The notes below the pieces were generated by a model. It worked only from the letters and a program-made list of their open reading frames with translations. It made no database searches and was not told where the DNA came from. Both the position numbers and the translations under genes were made by a program. From the IMG/VR virus record IMGVR_UViG_3300013233_000325, positions 1-52,102 of that record: a stretch of 52,102 bases of DNA; one strand, 5' to 3'. Below, one piece after another: positions 33,211 through 42,745 of this stretch. The stretch comes from a virus. Position 1 is the first letter of the stretch. Each line of letters begins with the position of its first letter.

Positions 33211-35901
33211 ATGGTTAACATTCGCACACTCAAGCTTCTGATCGACACCGCAACTGCGCGGACGTCGTTGGACCAGCTTAAAGTAGCACAAAAGTCTTAT
33301 GCTGCGTCCACCGGGGACGCGAATAGGGACAATAAGAAGCTAGATAAGTCCATGAAGGGTGTTGGGAACACCGCAAGGGAGCTTCGACGTGCGTTGATCG
33401 GAGTCTTTGCGGGTGTCTCTGCTGGACAGGCTATCCGGTCGTCCATTTCCCTCATCTCGGAATACGAAAAGCAACTCGTAATCCTGGGTGGCGTGTCCCG
33501 AGCTTCGGCGAAGGATCAGTTACTGCTGGCGGCTGCCAACCGAGAACTGGGAGCCACAACCCTTTTCACAGCTTCGCAAGCTGCTGAGGCACAGGTTCTT
33601 CTTGCGCGATCCGGTTTGGACACGCAAGCAATTCTCGAAAATACAGCCCCCATCCTCGATTTGGCGGCTGCTGCCAACCTTGATCTGGCGCGTGCTGCGG
33701 CGATCGCAACGGAGTCTCAAAAGCAATTCGGGTTCGAGAATGATGAACTCGCTGACGCTCTAAACGATCTGTTCGTTATTTCGAACAGAACGGCTCCCAC
33801 GGTTGATCAGCTTGCTGCCGCTATGACCGACGCCGGTATTGCCGGTGCCCAGTTCGGTGAGTCGGTTGGCGATGTTGCTGCCCTGGTCGGTGTCCTGATT
33901 GATCGTGGTTTCAAAGCAGAACGAGCGGGCGTCGCTGTCCGACAGACGTTCTTGCAGTTGGCTAATCCGTCTTCTGCAGCCCTCAAAGCTCTCAAATCCT
34001 TGAAAATCGGGTTCGATGAGGTTAACCCGGAAGTTAGAACAGCCGAGGAAATCTGGAACCGATTCGCAAAGGCTGAACTCAGTGCAGGTGTTGCGTCGCA
34101 GATCTTCGGTGACCGTGCCGCTCTGGCTGCGGTCGTCCTGGCGGGCAACACAGAGAAACTCGATGAACTGCGCTTAGCGACACGCGGTAACGCGGACGAG
34201 TTGACCAATCTCGCTCGTGCCATGGAGCAAACGCTCTCTGGCGAGACGCGAGCGCTCATCTCCGCATTCCAGGAACTCATCCTGCAGATGGGTGATAACA
34301 CTGGTGGTGGATTAACCTCCGCCGTTGTCACTCTGCGTGACGCGTTGCGATTCTTCGCTGGTGTGGAGAAGGACGTTTCCGAGGAAGGCAAGATCTTGGC
34401 CGGTGTAATCGGCGGGATTTTGACTACGGCCACCATCGCATTCACCGCTGCTCTGCTCAAAATGACCGTGGTGGCGTTAGCCAACCCGTTTGGTTTGTTG
34501 GCCGCAAGTATGGGGCTCCTGGTCGGTGCGACTATCAAATACCGGAAGTCCTTGGTTGAAGTCGCGGGCGAGACGGTCCAAGTCGGTGACATCACCGAGG
34601 CTGCATTCGAGTTCATGGGCGACCAGGGGGAAGTCTTCTTCAAAACGATGGAAGTCTTCTGGTCTCAGTTCGCCGGAAACGCAGAATTGGCGTGGATTGC
34701 CATTTCAGGTGTGTCACGGAACACGATCGATAACATCGTACTGAACGCCATTTCAGCCAGGGCCCTCATTCCGGAAATCCTTGGCGGTCTCAGTGACAAC
34801 GAGGCTTCCGGTGCTATTTTGGACATTGGACGTCGAAGTTTCGATGATGCAAAACTTCGTGAGCAACGATTCTCTGAAATCACCGAGGGTCAAGCATCCT
34901 CACGTGCTGAACTTGGGTCAGCGAGAGATAGATCCGGTCCTTCATTATTTGACCGGATCAGGTCCACCAAACAGGGCAGGGAATCCGAAGAAGCCAAAGG
35001 CGCTGGCGTCGCGTTCCTGGTCGCCCAACGTGCGGCCAAAGTCGCTGCTCTCGCCTTCGCGGGAATCACACCGCGTACGGACACTCTCGCGGAGTCAACG
35101 GCCAACCTGACCCTCACGATCAACGACAATACCACTGCCTTCGATGTTAGTGATAAGGCTAGAAAGAAAGCCCTTAAAACGATTGATGACATCATTAATG
35201 CAGCGGAGTTCGAAACCAAGGTCGTTGGTCTCTCCAACGATGAACGTCAACGAGAAGTCGACATCCTCGACCTTCGGTCCGCCGCTACTACAGCGGGAAT
35301 TGAAGACGTTGAAAGCCTGATTGAAGCGTACGACAAGCTCACCGAGAAGACGGCTAAACTGAATCAAATCCAAGAGCTTTCCACTGACATTGGTAATGCT
35401 TTTGGAGATTTCACCAACACCGTTTTGAAAGATTTCAGCGACATCGGTGAAGCTTTCGAGAACATGGTGAGGCAACTCATCGACTCCACAATTCAAGCTG
35501 CTGTCATCAAACCTTTCATTGATTTGATCACGGGTTCTGCCAGTGAGGGTACTGGAATCGCTGGTTTCATTGGCAACATCACAGGTGCGAACACGAACAC
35601 GGAATCGGCTCAGGGAAACTTCTTCTCCAGTGGGACACTTAGCCCCATGGCCAGCGGTTCCTTCATCGATCGCACAACCTTCTCGCCTAAGATCGGTGGC
35701 GGGGCGAACGTCCTGGGTGAAGGTGGTGGCGAATTTGTCATGCCTGCCGCCCGTGACTCCCGAGGTCGACTCGGCATCCGTGCCATGGGCGGCAGTTCTG
35801 GTCCCAGCATGACATTCAACATCACCGCGCCGGATGCGAAAACCGGAATTGGCATGAGTGAACGGCAAATGAGAAACCGCTTCCGCAAGGCGCTGCGATA
35901 A
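33211..35901 (+). CDS. Tape measure protein
   Basis: 896 aa, which is short for a tape measure and implies a short tail. Long helical stretches, the TMP-family core (GVAVRQTFLQLANPSSAALK), a hydrophobic region (GGILTTATIAFTAALL) and a C-terminus (MTFNITAPDAKTGIGMSERQ) like lambda-type tape measures. Sets tail length and may form a channel for DNA passage. Confidence 0.9.
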   Translation: MVNIRTLKLLIDTATARTSLDQLKVAQKSYAASTGDANRDNKKLDKSMKGVGNTARELRRALIGVFAGVSAGQAIRSSISLISEYEKQLVILGGVSRASAKDQLLLAAANRELGATTLFTASQAAEAQVLLARSGLDTQAILENTAPILDLAAAANLDLARAAAIATESQKQFGFENDELADALNDLFVISNRTAPTVDQLAAAMTDAGIAGAQFGESVGDVAALVGVLIDRGFKAERAGVAVRQTFLQLANPSSAALKALKSLKIGFDEVNPEVRTAEEIWNRFAKAELSAGVASQIFGDRAALAAVVLAGNTEKLDELRLATRGNADELTNLARAMEQTLSGETRALISAFQELILQMGDNTGGGLTSAVVTLRDALRFFAGVEKDVSEEGKILAGVIGGILTTATIAFTAALLKMTVVALANPFGLLAASMGLLVGATIKYRKSLVEVAGETVQVGDITEAAFEFMGDQGEVFFKTMEVFWSQFAGNAELAWIAISGVSRNTIDNIVLNAISARALIPEILGGLSDNEASGAILDIGRRSFDDAKLREQRFSEITEGQASSRAELGSARDRSGPSLFDRIRSTKQGRESEEAKGAGVAFLVAQRAAKVAALAFAGITPRTDTLAESTANLTLTINDNTTAFDVSDKARKKALKTIDDIINAAEFETKVVGLSNDERQREVDILDLRSAATTAGIEDVESLIEAYDKLTEKTAKLNQIQELSTDIGNAFGDFTNTVLKDFSDIGEAFENMVRQLIDSTIQAAVIKPFIDLITGSASEGTGIAGFIGNITGANTNTESAQGNFFSSGTLSPMASGSFIDRTTFSPKIGGGANVLGEGGGEFVMPAARDSRGRLGIRAMGGSSGPSMTFNITAPDAKTGIGMSERQMRNRFRKALR

Positions 35902-36875
35902 TGGGCTTTATCAACGATCGTCTACCCACCAACGCGAACTATAGTTCAGCCGGTGGACCTGGGTACAGAACCGCAATCATCGCCACGAGATCCGGCGCAG
36001 AACAACGACTCCAGAGGTCGTCTGCTGCCCGTAGATCGTACGATGCGTCATACACGATCAGGTCAGTACCAGACGCGTATGGTCTAGTCGTGTTCTTCCT
36101 CTCAGTCGAGGGTGCTACTAACACCTTCCGCTGGAAAGATTGGTTGGACTACGCCACCACGTCTGACGGTACAACGCACCATGGACTGGCGGTGACGAGT
36201 TCGGACGTGATCATTGGTGCCGGTGATGGTGCTCAGGTTGTGTTCCAACTGATCAAAAAGTACAGCAACGCGATCAGCACGAAGAGCAGGAACATCATCC
36301 TGCCTATTTTGTCTACTCTTGTTGTTGCAGTTGACTCCGTGGCCCAAACACTTGGTGTAGACTACTCACTGAGTGCAACGACCGGCGAGATCACATTCGT
36401 GGTCGCTCCGCCGAACAACGACTCCATCACAGCCGGGTTCGAATTCGATGTTGCGGTCCGATTCACAGAGGATATCGACGTTGCGTTCTTCTCCTCAATT
36501 GACAGCTTCGATTCGAACTCGATTCCCTCCGTTCCCCTGATCGAGGACCTGTCCCTTACTGCGGACCCGGAACTCACATCAAACGGTGGGTCTTGGGACT
36601 TTGGGGCGACTACAATTGTTCAGGCCATCACCCTGGCTGATGGAAAAGCCGTCAGATTCGCTCCCACAGCGGCTCACAACGTGAATTTCCCGGATGCCAC
36701 GGTGATCGAACCGGGCGGACCTATTTTCTTCATCGTCAATGACGGGTCGCAAACTTTGACTCTCAAATATTCGGACACCACAACTACGATCGGTTCGGTC
36801 GCGGCTGGTGCCCGTGCAGAACTTTGGTTGGTTGAGAACGCGAGTTCTGGTCTCAAAGAGTGGCAACTCAAGTAA
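35901..36875 (+). CDS. DUF2460 distal tail protein with extra C-terminal domain
   Basis: 324 aa. MGFINDRLPTNANYSSAGGP and FRWKDWLDYATTSDG match DUF2460, the distal tail protein of gene transfer agents (about 210 aa). Residues about 230-324 are an added beta domain (VNFPDATVIEPGGPIFFIVN) that resembles the N-terminus of the adjacent kelch protein. ATG overlaps the tape-measure stop. Confidence 0.85.
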   Translation: MGFINDRLPTNANYSSAGGPGYRTAIIATRSGAEQRLQRSSAARRSYDASYTIRSVPDAYGLVVFFLSVEGATNTFRWKDWLDYATTSDGTTHHGLAVTSSDVIIGAGDGAQVVFQLIKKYSNAISTKSRNIILPILSTLVVAVDSVAQTLGVDYSLSATTGEITFVVAPPNNDSITAGFEFDVAVRFTEDIDVAFFSSIDSFDSNSIPSVPLIEDLSLTADPELTSNGGSWDFGATTIVQAITLADGKAVRFAPTAAHNVNFPDATVIEPGGPIFFIVNDGSQTLTLKYSDTTTTIGSVAAGARAELWLVENASSGLKEWQLK

Positions 36876-38113
36876 TGGGCACACAAAAAGAGTACCACGG
36901 TAATTCTGCTACGATTACCTTCTCAGCAGACATCAGCCTTCATCGTGAACGAGCTTGGGTTTACCAACTCGAAGCCAGCACCATAGGACTAACGGTTACC
37001 TTACCAGATGCGACAAAATTGGATACGGGTTATCCCATCATCCAAATTGTCACTACGTCGGGGTCCAGTGTCTTTGCCGTGGAAGATGCTAGTGGGGGGA
37101 CGGTGATTGCTGCCACGTCTGCTGGGAAGGTTTACACTTTCGCTTTGTTTGACAAGTCTACTGCTGCTGGCTCTTGGGAATATGGAGAGTGGACGCTAAA
37201 TTCGACCGGTGCACCGCCCGCTGTCATCTTCCCTTGGACATTAGGGGGAGGGACCTCGACAATGCTCAAAACTCCGTACAAATACGATTTTGTAGCAGAT
37301 TCCTGGAGTACCGGTGCTAACGATTCGACCGCCAACATGGCGGACCCTGGAGGAGCAAGGGTAGGTGGAAATGGTATCGTCTGCAACAATCTGAAAGATG
37401 TGGAGAAATTAAATCCAGAAACCTGGACAGTCCGAACAGATTCCACGGCTGATCACTCCCAATGTCCTGGTGCGGAACTCTCCTCCGCTGAAGACCGGGG
37501 ATATTTCTTTGGATCCAATGTTGGAGCGGATGGAGCGGAGACGTGGTATTTCGATGAATCGGTTAATGCGTGGACCCAAGTAACATCCATGCCGGGGGTG
37601 AAGCATAAGGGTGCAGTTGGTAGAAACGGAACGAAATTCACCCTTGCGTCCGGAACTGCATCATTTGCAGCGTTCCAAACCGCACACACGGTTGTTTACC
37701 AATACGATCAAGTCGGCGATAGTTACTCAACAAAAACGGCTATTACGATAGCACGGGTCCAATTCGCGGGAGTCAACGATGAGAGTGACAATCTCATTTG
37801 TTATTGCGGAACCTCAAGGGACTCTGCCGCGATCATTTACGATGATGTCGAACGGTACAACGTGTCTGGTGACTCCTGGACCTCTCTTTCTGTGCACCCT
37901 CAAGGGGACATGAACGATGGAGGAGGCACCCATGTTGAAGCTAACGAACGAAATTATTTGTTGACTGGTGCACTTTCAGGTGGCGGATCAACAGACCACA
38001 AGAAATATTATCAACACATACCCGTTTCCGACGCGTACACCGAAAAGGCTTCTCACGGAGCGGCTGACGGTTACGTGGGAACGATGCACTCCAACCTTTC
38101 TCTAACGAACTAA
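36875..38113 (+). CDS. Kelch-type beta-propeller tail protein
   Basis: 412 aa from the ATG at 36875, which overlaps the DUF2460 stop (TAATG). The N-terminal 110 residues contain VTLPDATKLDTGYPIIQIV, like the DUF2460 tail domain. The rest has kelch-like blade motifs (VERYNVSGDSWTSL, TWYFDESVNAWTQV, VYQYDQVGDSYSTK). Probably a receptor-binding or side-arm protein of the tail tip; it is inserted in an otherwise gene-transfer-agent-like order. Confidence 0.78.
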   Translation: MGTQKEYHGNSATITFSADISLHRERAWVYQLEASTIGLTVTLPDATKLDTGYPIIQIVTTSGSSVFAVEDASGGTVIAATSAGKVYTFALFDKSTAAGSWEYGEWTLNSTGAPPAVIFPWTLGGGTSTMLKTPYKYDFVADSWSTGANDSTANMADPGGARVGGNGIVCNNLKDVEKLNPETWTVRTDSTADHSQCPGAELSSAEDRGYFFGSNVGADGAETWYFDESVNAWTQVTSMPGVKHKGAVGRNGTKFTLASGTASFAAFQTAHTVVYQYDQVGDSYSTKTAITIARVQFAGVNDESDNLICYCGTSRDSAAIIYDDVERYNVSGDSWTSLSVHPQGDMNDGGGTHVEANERNYLLTGALSGGGSTDHKKYYQHIPVSDAYTEKASHGAADGYVGTMHSNLSLTN

Positions 38114-38880
38114 TGTTCCAAAAATTACTTGCACTTCATAATCCAGTTCACACGCAATTCCAATGCGAAGAACTGATCGTGCACAAAGAAGGAGTGTCCC
38201 ATTGGGGCATGCTCCGCCAGTCAATTCGAGAACTTGTCACGCGCGTAACGGTGTGTGCCAACCTTTCATTCGAGTTGAAAGAGATGCAAATCGACATGGA
38301 CGAAGCTAAGTCCAAATCTTCGGACGGCGGAAACCCTAGTATATTTGGCAGACGCCGACACGCTCTTAAGTACGAGAAACTCAAGTTTCAAATTCCTTTC
38401 GTGGAGCACGACCTGGAATGCCGAATCGAGGAATTCCGTCATTTTTACGCGTGCGCCACGGCTTTGTATGGTGTTATTGAAAACATGAAAGTGAACGCAG
38501 AAGGCGGGGCGTTCGGTTTGGACTCAATGCAGGAACTAGAATACCTTCATTGGGCTCAACATTGGGGGTCGCAGATCGCAACACGACGGGCGTCCGGGCA
38601 GGGTGTGTCGGCTGATCTAATGCGCCACCTATTGACCTTGCCTGACCGATACGCTGGAATTGCCAGATCCGCTTTGGAGGGGGACCCCGAAGAGTGGATG
38701 AAGAACAACACCCCAGAACTGCCTAGTCTTGAGAAAGAACAAATCACGGTCGTAGAGGCCAGGAGAATGATCGATGGTTTTAACCCTAAGCGGAGCCTTG
38801 GGCGAAATCTTGGAGGGGCAATCGCTCCGTCAAGCAACTCTTTGGAAGATCGTGGTAGCCGACGCGGGTCTCACGCTTAG
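38113..38880 (+). CDS. Hypothetical tail-tip protein, 255 aa
   Basis: Starts at the ATG overlapping the kelch stop. Helical and charged (CANLSFELKEMQIDMDEAKS, FVEHDLECRIEEFRHFYACA), with a basic disordered end. Overlaps the hub gene by 107 nt, an unusually long same-strand overlap. It may be a chaperone or adaptor for the kelch or hub protein. Confidence 0.7.
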   Translation: MFQKLLALHNPVHTQFQCEELIVHKEGVSHWGMLRQSIRELVTRVTVCANLSFELKEMQIDMDEAKSKSSDGGNPSIFGRRRHALKYEKLKFQIPFVEHDLECRIEEFRHFYACATALYGVIENMKVNAEGGAFGLDSMQELEYLHWAQHWGSQIATRRASGQGVSADLMRHLLTLPDRYAGIARSALEGDPEEWMKNNTPELPSLEKEQITVVEARRMIDGFNPKRSLGRNLGGAIAPSSNSLEDRGSRRGSHA

Positions 38881-39595
38881 GTACACCGACCACGATCGAC
38901 CGATCCAGTTTGATGAAAGTGACGATGCATCCGGATCTGTCCAAGAGTACACTCCTTTTTACGGGTGGGATGTTTCTGCTCGCCAGCTTCAATCTGGTTT
39001 GGCAGAAGCCAACCTCGACACGTTTGGCATCATTAGTTCGGCACAGGTTACCCATAGTGACCTGCGAGCCGGAAGGTACGATAACGGAGCAGTCACCGAA
39101 TTTCTCGTGGACTGGCGAGTTCCTCACCGAGGAGCGGTCCGAAAGCGTACGTATTCAATCGGTGGCATTCGTTTCACAGGTGAATTCTGGATTGCCGAAC
39201 TCAATGGGCTCCCTAATCGTCTGCAGAATAGAATCGGCGCAATCTTCACGAGGAATTGTGGGTACACCCTGGGTGTTGATCGATGCCCGGTGATTATCGG
39301 TTCATTTGATGTGGAAGAAGTTCGGGTTGTGGCGGCAAGTCAGGACGCAACTGAACCGAAGAGGAAATTCCAAGCTACAATAGGGGATTTGCCCACCCAG
39401 GTTGATGATTACTACAAGTACGGTACTATCACCTGGACCACAGGTCTCAATTCTGTCATCGCGCACGTGTCAACGTGCAAAGTGTACAGCGACACGGCCC
39501 GAGACATTGAGCTTTACGAGAACACTCCGTTCGACATTGGTGATAATGACAAATTCACCATCGTGGCTGGGTGTGATAAACTCTTTTCCACCTGA
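38774..39595 (+). CDS. Tail hub protein, DUF2163/BR0599 family, up to in-frame UGA
   Basis: 273 codons to UGA at 39593. N-terminus MVLTLSGALGEILEGQSLRQ; then the family's RNCGYTLGVDRCPVIIG (two Cys) and AGCDKLFST. In lambda gpL and relatives four Cys bind a 4Fe-4S cluster; here three are encoded and the fourth position (GCDKxFxTC-R-x-KF) is UGA. The frame continues with the conserved C-terminus. The hub sits under the tail tip; GTA homologue is orfg13. Confidence 0.85.
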   Translation: MVLTLSGALGEILEGQSLRQATLWKIVVADAGLTLRYTDHDRPIQFDESDDASGSVQEYTPFYGWDVSARQLQSGLAEANLDTFGIISSAQVTHSDLRAGRYDNGAVTEFLVDWRVPHRGAVRKRTYSIGGIRFTGEFWIAELNGLPNRLQNRIGAIFTRNCGYTLGVDRCPVIIGSFDVEEVRVVAASQDATEPKRKFQATIGDLPTQVDDYYKYGTITWTTGLNSVIAHVSTCKVYSDTARDIELYENTPFDIGDNDKFTIVAGCDKLFST

Positions 39596-39685
39596 CGAGA
39601 CACTTTCAACGTAGCAGTTAGCTACGGCGGAAATCACCTGATGCCCGGAACCGATCGTGTCCTCAAGACGCCCGGAACTCGATAA
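39593..39685 (+). other. In-frame extension after UGA (hub C-terminus)
   Basis: In the hub's frame the UGA is followed by RDTFNVAVSYGGNHLMPGTD and then RVLKTPGTR to TAA at 39685. Family members read TCRxKFxNxxNFxGxPHxPGxD, so the match is nearly complete and the UGA replaces the conserved Cys. The extension overlaps the NlpC/P60 gene start by 29 nt and removes an odd 61-nt gap. Recoded UGA (Sec) or a recent nonsense mutation are the choices. Confidence 0.75.
39610..39626 (+). promoter_or_regulatory. SECIS-like hairpin after UGA (hub gene)
   Basis: CGTAGC (39610-39615), loop AGTTA, GCTACG (39621-39626): a perfect 6-bp stem. The loop starts 20 nt after the UGA and has G as its second base, within the bacterial SECIS limits as I recall them. 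Chance occurrence is possible; covariation would be needed. Confidence 0.45.
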
Positions 39686-40109
39686 AGTTGTTGAGGCGGC
39701 TCGCTTGTGGATGGACACTCCGTTCAAACACCAGGGGCGCAGCAAAGCAGGAATTGATTGCGTCGGGCTGCAGGTCTTCGCAGGTCTGGCAGCTGGTGCG
39801 GTAATTAACGATTTCACGGATTATTCTCTGTATCCTAATCCTGAACAACTTCTTAAAAATTTTGAAGAACAAATGGACCCAATTCCGGCGCACGAAGCCG
39901 GACCTGGGGACGTCCCAATCTTCTGGATTAAGGAACGTAAGGTTCCTAAACATGTTGGCATTCTTACCACAGGCCCCTACTTCATCCACACGCATTCTTC
40001 AATACGCGTTGGGAAGCAGAAGGGCAAGGTCTGTGAAGTGACCCTTGACGACAGATGGGCTCCTAGAGTCCACTCTTTCTGGAGATACCGTTGGCAACAA
40101 TCGCACTAA
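39657..40109 (+). CDS. NlpC/P60 cell-wall peptidase (tail tip)
   Basis: 150 aa, GTG start at 39657. Catalytic Cys in GRSKAGIDCVGL, catalytic His in KHVGILT, and a polar partner at FIHTHSS. GTA homologue orfg14. It would open peptidoglycan for tail passage. Overlaps the tip gene by 19 nt. Confidence 0.9.
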   Translation: MSSRRPELDKVVEAARLWMDTPFKHQGRSKAGIDCVGLQVFAGLAAGAVINDFTDYSLYPNPEQLLKNFEEQMDPIPAHEAGPGDVPIFWIKERKVPKHVGILTTGPYFIHTHSSIRVGKQKGKVCEVTLDDRWAPRVHSFWRYRWQQSH

Positions 40110-42745
40110 CAGGCGCAGGGATCATTGGTCCCGCTACCGCACTCAACCCGTTCGCCGCAGCCGGTATCGGCCTAGCGGCTGCTGTCTTTGATCAGCAAGT
40201 CCTTCTGCCCTTCCTGTTCCCTCCGGATCCGGTTGTAGGGCCGAGAATCAACGAACTGCAGATTGGCGGTGCAGACGAAGGACACCCTCGTAACAACGTC
40301 TATGGTCGCAAGTGTCGTGTTGCTGGCTCGATCATTTGGTCGTCAGAACTGAAAGAAACGAAAACCACAGACGAGGTTGGTGGTAAGGGTACCGGACAAG
40401 AGGTAGAAAACTACACCTACTCGATCGATTTGGCCCTTGAATTTGCGGTCGGACCGGCTGACGGTCTGGGCATAGAAGCGTTTGGGCGGATTTGGGCCGA
40501 TGCAGGCGTGGTCTATGATGATGACGTCGATAAGTCTATAAGTGGAACGGTGATCTCGGTTGAAGCGATTGTAGAGGGATACTTTAGTGTCTCCTCAAAC
40601 GCTTTTGTCACCTTACAAGTCACTATTACTCTGAAGAGCACGTCTGCTTCGGCAGATCTTTCACTCCTGAAGTCCGGTTATGATGCCGTGATTACGGGTT
40701 TCACTGAAACCGACTACAACGGTACATTCCGCTGCCTCTCATCTTCCAAATCTGGGTCAAATTCAGAAGCCGAATTCGAAATCATCAACACCGCGAGCGT
40801 TCTTGGGGAGGCGGCTGGCAACTCGATTACGGTTGTGCAAGGTACTGCCCAGGGTGTGCCGAAATACGACCCCTCTCGCATGGATTCGAATCCTGTCTTG
40901 CATTTAGGCACGGATGTTCAAACAGCAGACAGCTTGATCGAGGCCACTGAGGGAGCGGGGAACGTTCCGGGGTACCAAAGGTCAGTTTACATTACAATCG
41001 AGGACTATCAGCTTGAAGCTCATGGTAACCGAGTACCAACCACATGGACAGCTGAACTAATACGATCGTCAACGGCTACACTGCAAGATACGATGGAAGA
41101 TATTTTGGAGGAGACGGATCTGTTAAGTTCTCAGTATGATTGCAGCGCTCTGTCGGCAATTGTCGAAAAAGGCTATGCGACGCGGGGCCCGCAAACCGCC
41201 ATTTCGAAGCTGCAACCCTTGATGATGTTCTATAACATTCTCGCCAGGGAAAACAATGGAATGTTGGTCTTCTTTGAGCGCAAGAACGCATCGGTGAAGG
41301 CAATACCTCTTGGCGACTTGTCAGCCCGAGAAGGACAGGAAGAACCGCAGAACGATCCGGCTATGTGGGAGAAATCGCCGGTCCTTGTTCCTCCTCGTCA
41401 GGTATACGTAAAGCATATCGACACGGAGAACGACTACCAACCCGGTGAGCAATCCGAAACGCACAACAACCCCGGTAGTAGTACCGAGTCGAAAACCGTT
41501 GATATTACGATTTCGATGAACGGCGGCGAAGCACGAGATCTGGCAGCGACCATCCTTTGGATCGCATGGATTTCTCGGGACTTAATTGAAGTGGCGATTC
41601 CTCCGCGTCACATGGATTTGCAAGAGAACGACCTTATCACGTTTACTTATGACGGGACTGATTACCGGTTCTTGATTGTTGGTATTCGTGAAGGTGTCAA
41701 TGGTGTGTCTCTCTTGGAAGCCACACCGGAACTTTCGTCGGCCACCACGCACAGTAGTCCTCACGAAGCTCCGCGAGGAACGCTGTCTTCACTGTACTCC
41801 GCCCCGGATATGAAAGTCGAAGTCATCGACCTTTCATCCCTCCAGGATCAGTATGCTGAAATGACCGGCGTTTTCCTGGCTGCGACCACCCGCGTCCCGG
41901 ATCAACTCTACAAAGGTGGGTCCATTCATCAGTCCACAGACGACGGCGTAACGTATAATCCGATCGTCAGTCCCTACACTACTCAGGCAACCATGGGCGT
42001 TGCCACGGTGTCTCTTAACGACTCAACCAACCTACACTCCTTCTGGGATCCCGTCTCCTCTGTCACCGTCAAACTCTTCGAAGGAACGCTGTCATCCAAG
42101 GTGGCCAGTGAGGTTCGAAACGGCGCGAACCGCGCCCTCATCGGGGACGAAATCGTTGGGTTCCTCTCCGCCGTCTTGGAAGCCGACGGGACCTACACTA
42201 TTTCCCAGTTCCTTCGTGGTCTTGGCACCACGGAATACGCATATGGAGAACACGTCGATGGAGAGAGGTTCATCCTCCTGAACGCGGTTGGTATCCAATT
42301 CGTCCCTCACTCCCTGGCTGCCGTGGGCACCACCCGGAACTATAAGGCCGTGAGTATCGGCGGAGGGCTCACCGACGCCATCGCTCGCCCTCAGGTCCTG
42401 GCAGGGGCTACCGTGCTTCCCCCAGACGCCGTGAATCTCCGGGGCAAGAGAAACAGTTCCTCGGGGGACTGGACGCTGACATGGCGTCGCCGGTCCCGGT
42501 CGAACTTCACGTGGTTCAAAACCCCAAACCCCCCTCTCCTGGAAGATACTGAGTCCTACGAAGTCGAAATCATGAATGGCACAACTGTCGTCCGTACGAT
42601 TACGGGGATTACGTCTTCCACTACTCCCTACACGAGTGCTCAACAGTCCACCGACTTTGGTGGTGACCAAACGACACTCAAATTCCGCGTTTACCAGATT
42701 TCGGCCCGAGTTGGTCGAGGCCGCAAGGCCGAAAGGACCGTCTAA
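40091..42745 (+). CDS. Tail tip/central fibre protein (GTA orfg15/gpJ-like)
   Basis: TTG start at 40091 with GGAGAT six nt upstream; 884 aa. N-terminal membrane-like segment (ALNPFAAAGIGLAAAVF) then NNVYGRKCRVAGSIIWSSEL, typical of the orfg15/TipJ family; C-terminal fibronectin-like segment (GDWTLTWRRRSRSNFTWF). Shorter than GTA orfg15 (about 1300 aa). It closes the tail tip and contacts the host. Confidence 0.85.
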   Translation: MATIALTGAGIIGPATALNPFAAAGIGLAAAVFDQQVLLPFLFPPDPVVGPRINELQIGGADEGHPRNNVYGRKCRVAGSIIWSSELKETKTTDEVGGKGTGQEVENYTYSIDLALEFAVGPADGLGIEAFGRIWADAGVVYDDDVDKSISGTVISVEAIVEGYFSVSSNAFVTLQVTITLKSTSASADLSLLKSGYDAVITGFTETDYNGTFRCLSSSKSGSNSEAEFEIINTASVLGEAAGNSITVVQGTAQGVPKYDPSRMDSNPVLHLGTDVQTADSLIEATEGAGNVPGYQRSVYITIEDYQLEAHGNRVPTTWTAELIRSSTATLQDTMEDILEETDLLSSQYDCSALSAIVEKGYATRGPQTAISKLQPLMMFYNILARENNGMLVFFERKNASVKAIPLGDLSAREGQEEPQNDPAMWEKSPVLVPPRQVYVKHIDTENDYQPGEQSETHNNPGSSTESKTVDITISMNGGEARDLAATILWIAWISRDLIEVAIPPRHMDLQENDLITFTYDGTDYRFLIVGIREGVNGVSLLEATPELSSATTHSSPHEAPRGTLSSLYSAPDMKVEVIDLSSLQDQYAEMTGVFLAATTRVPDQLYKGGSIHQSTDDGVTYNPIVSPYTTQATMGVATVSLNDSTNLHSFWDPVSSVTVKLFEGTLSSKVASEVRNGANRALIGDEIVGFLSAVLEADGTYTISQFLRGLGTTEYAYGEHVDGERFILLNAVGIQFVPHSLAAVGTTRNYKAVSIGGGLTDAIARPQVLAGATVLPPDAVNLRGKRNSSSGDWTLTWRRRSRSNFTWFKTPNPPLLEDTESYEVEIMNGTTVVRTITGITSSTTPYTSAQQSTDFGGDQTTLKFRVYQISARVGRGRKAERTV

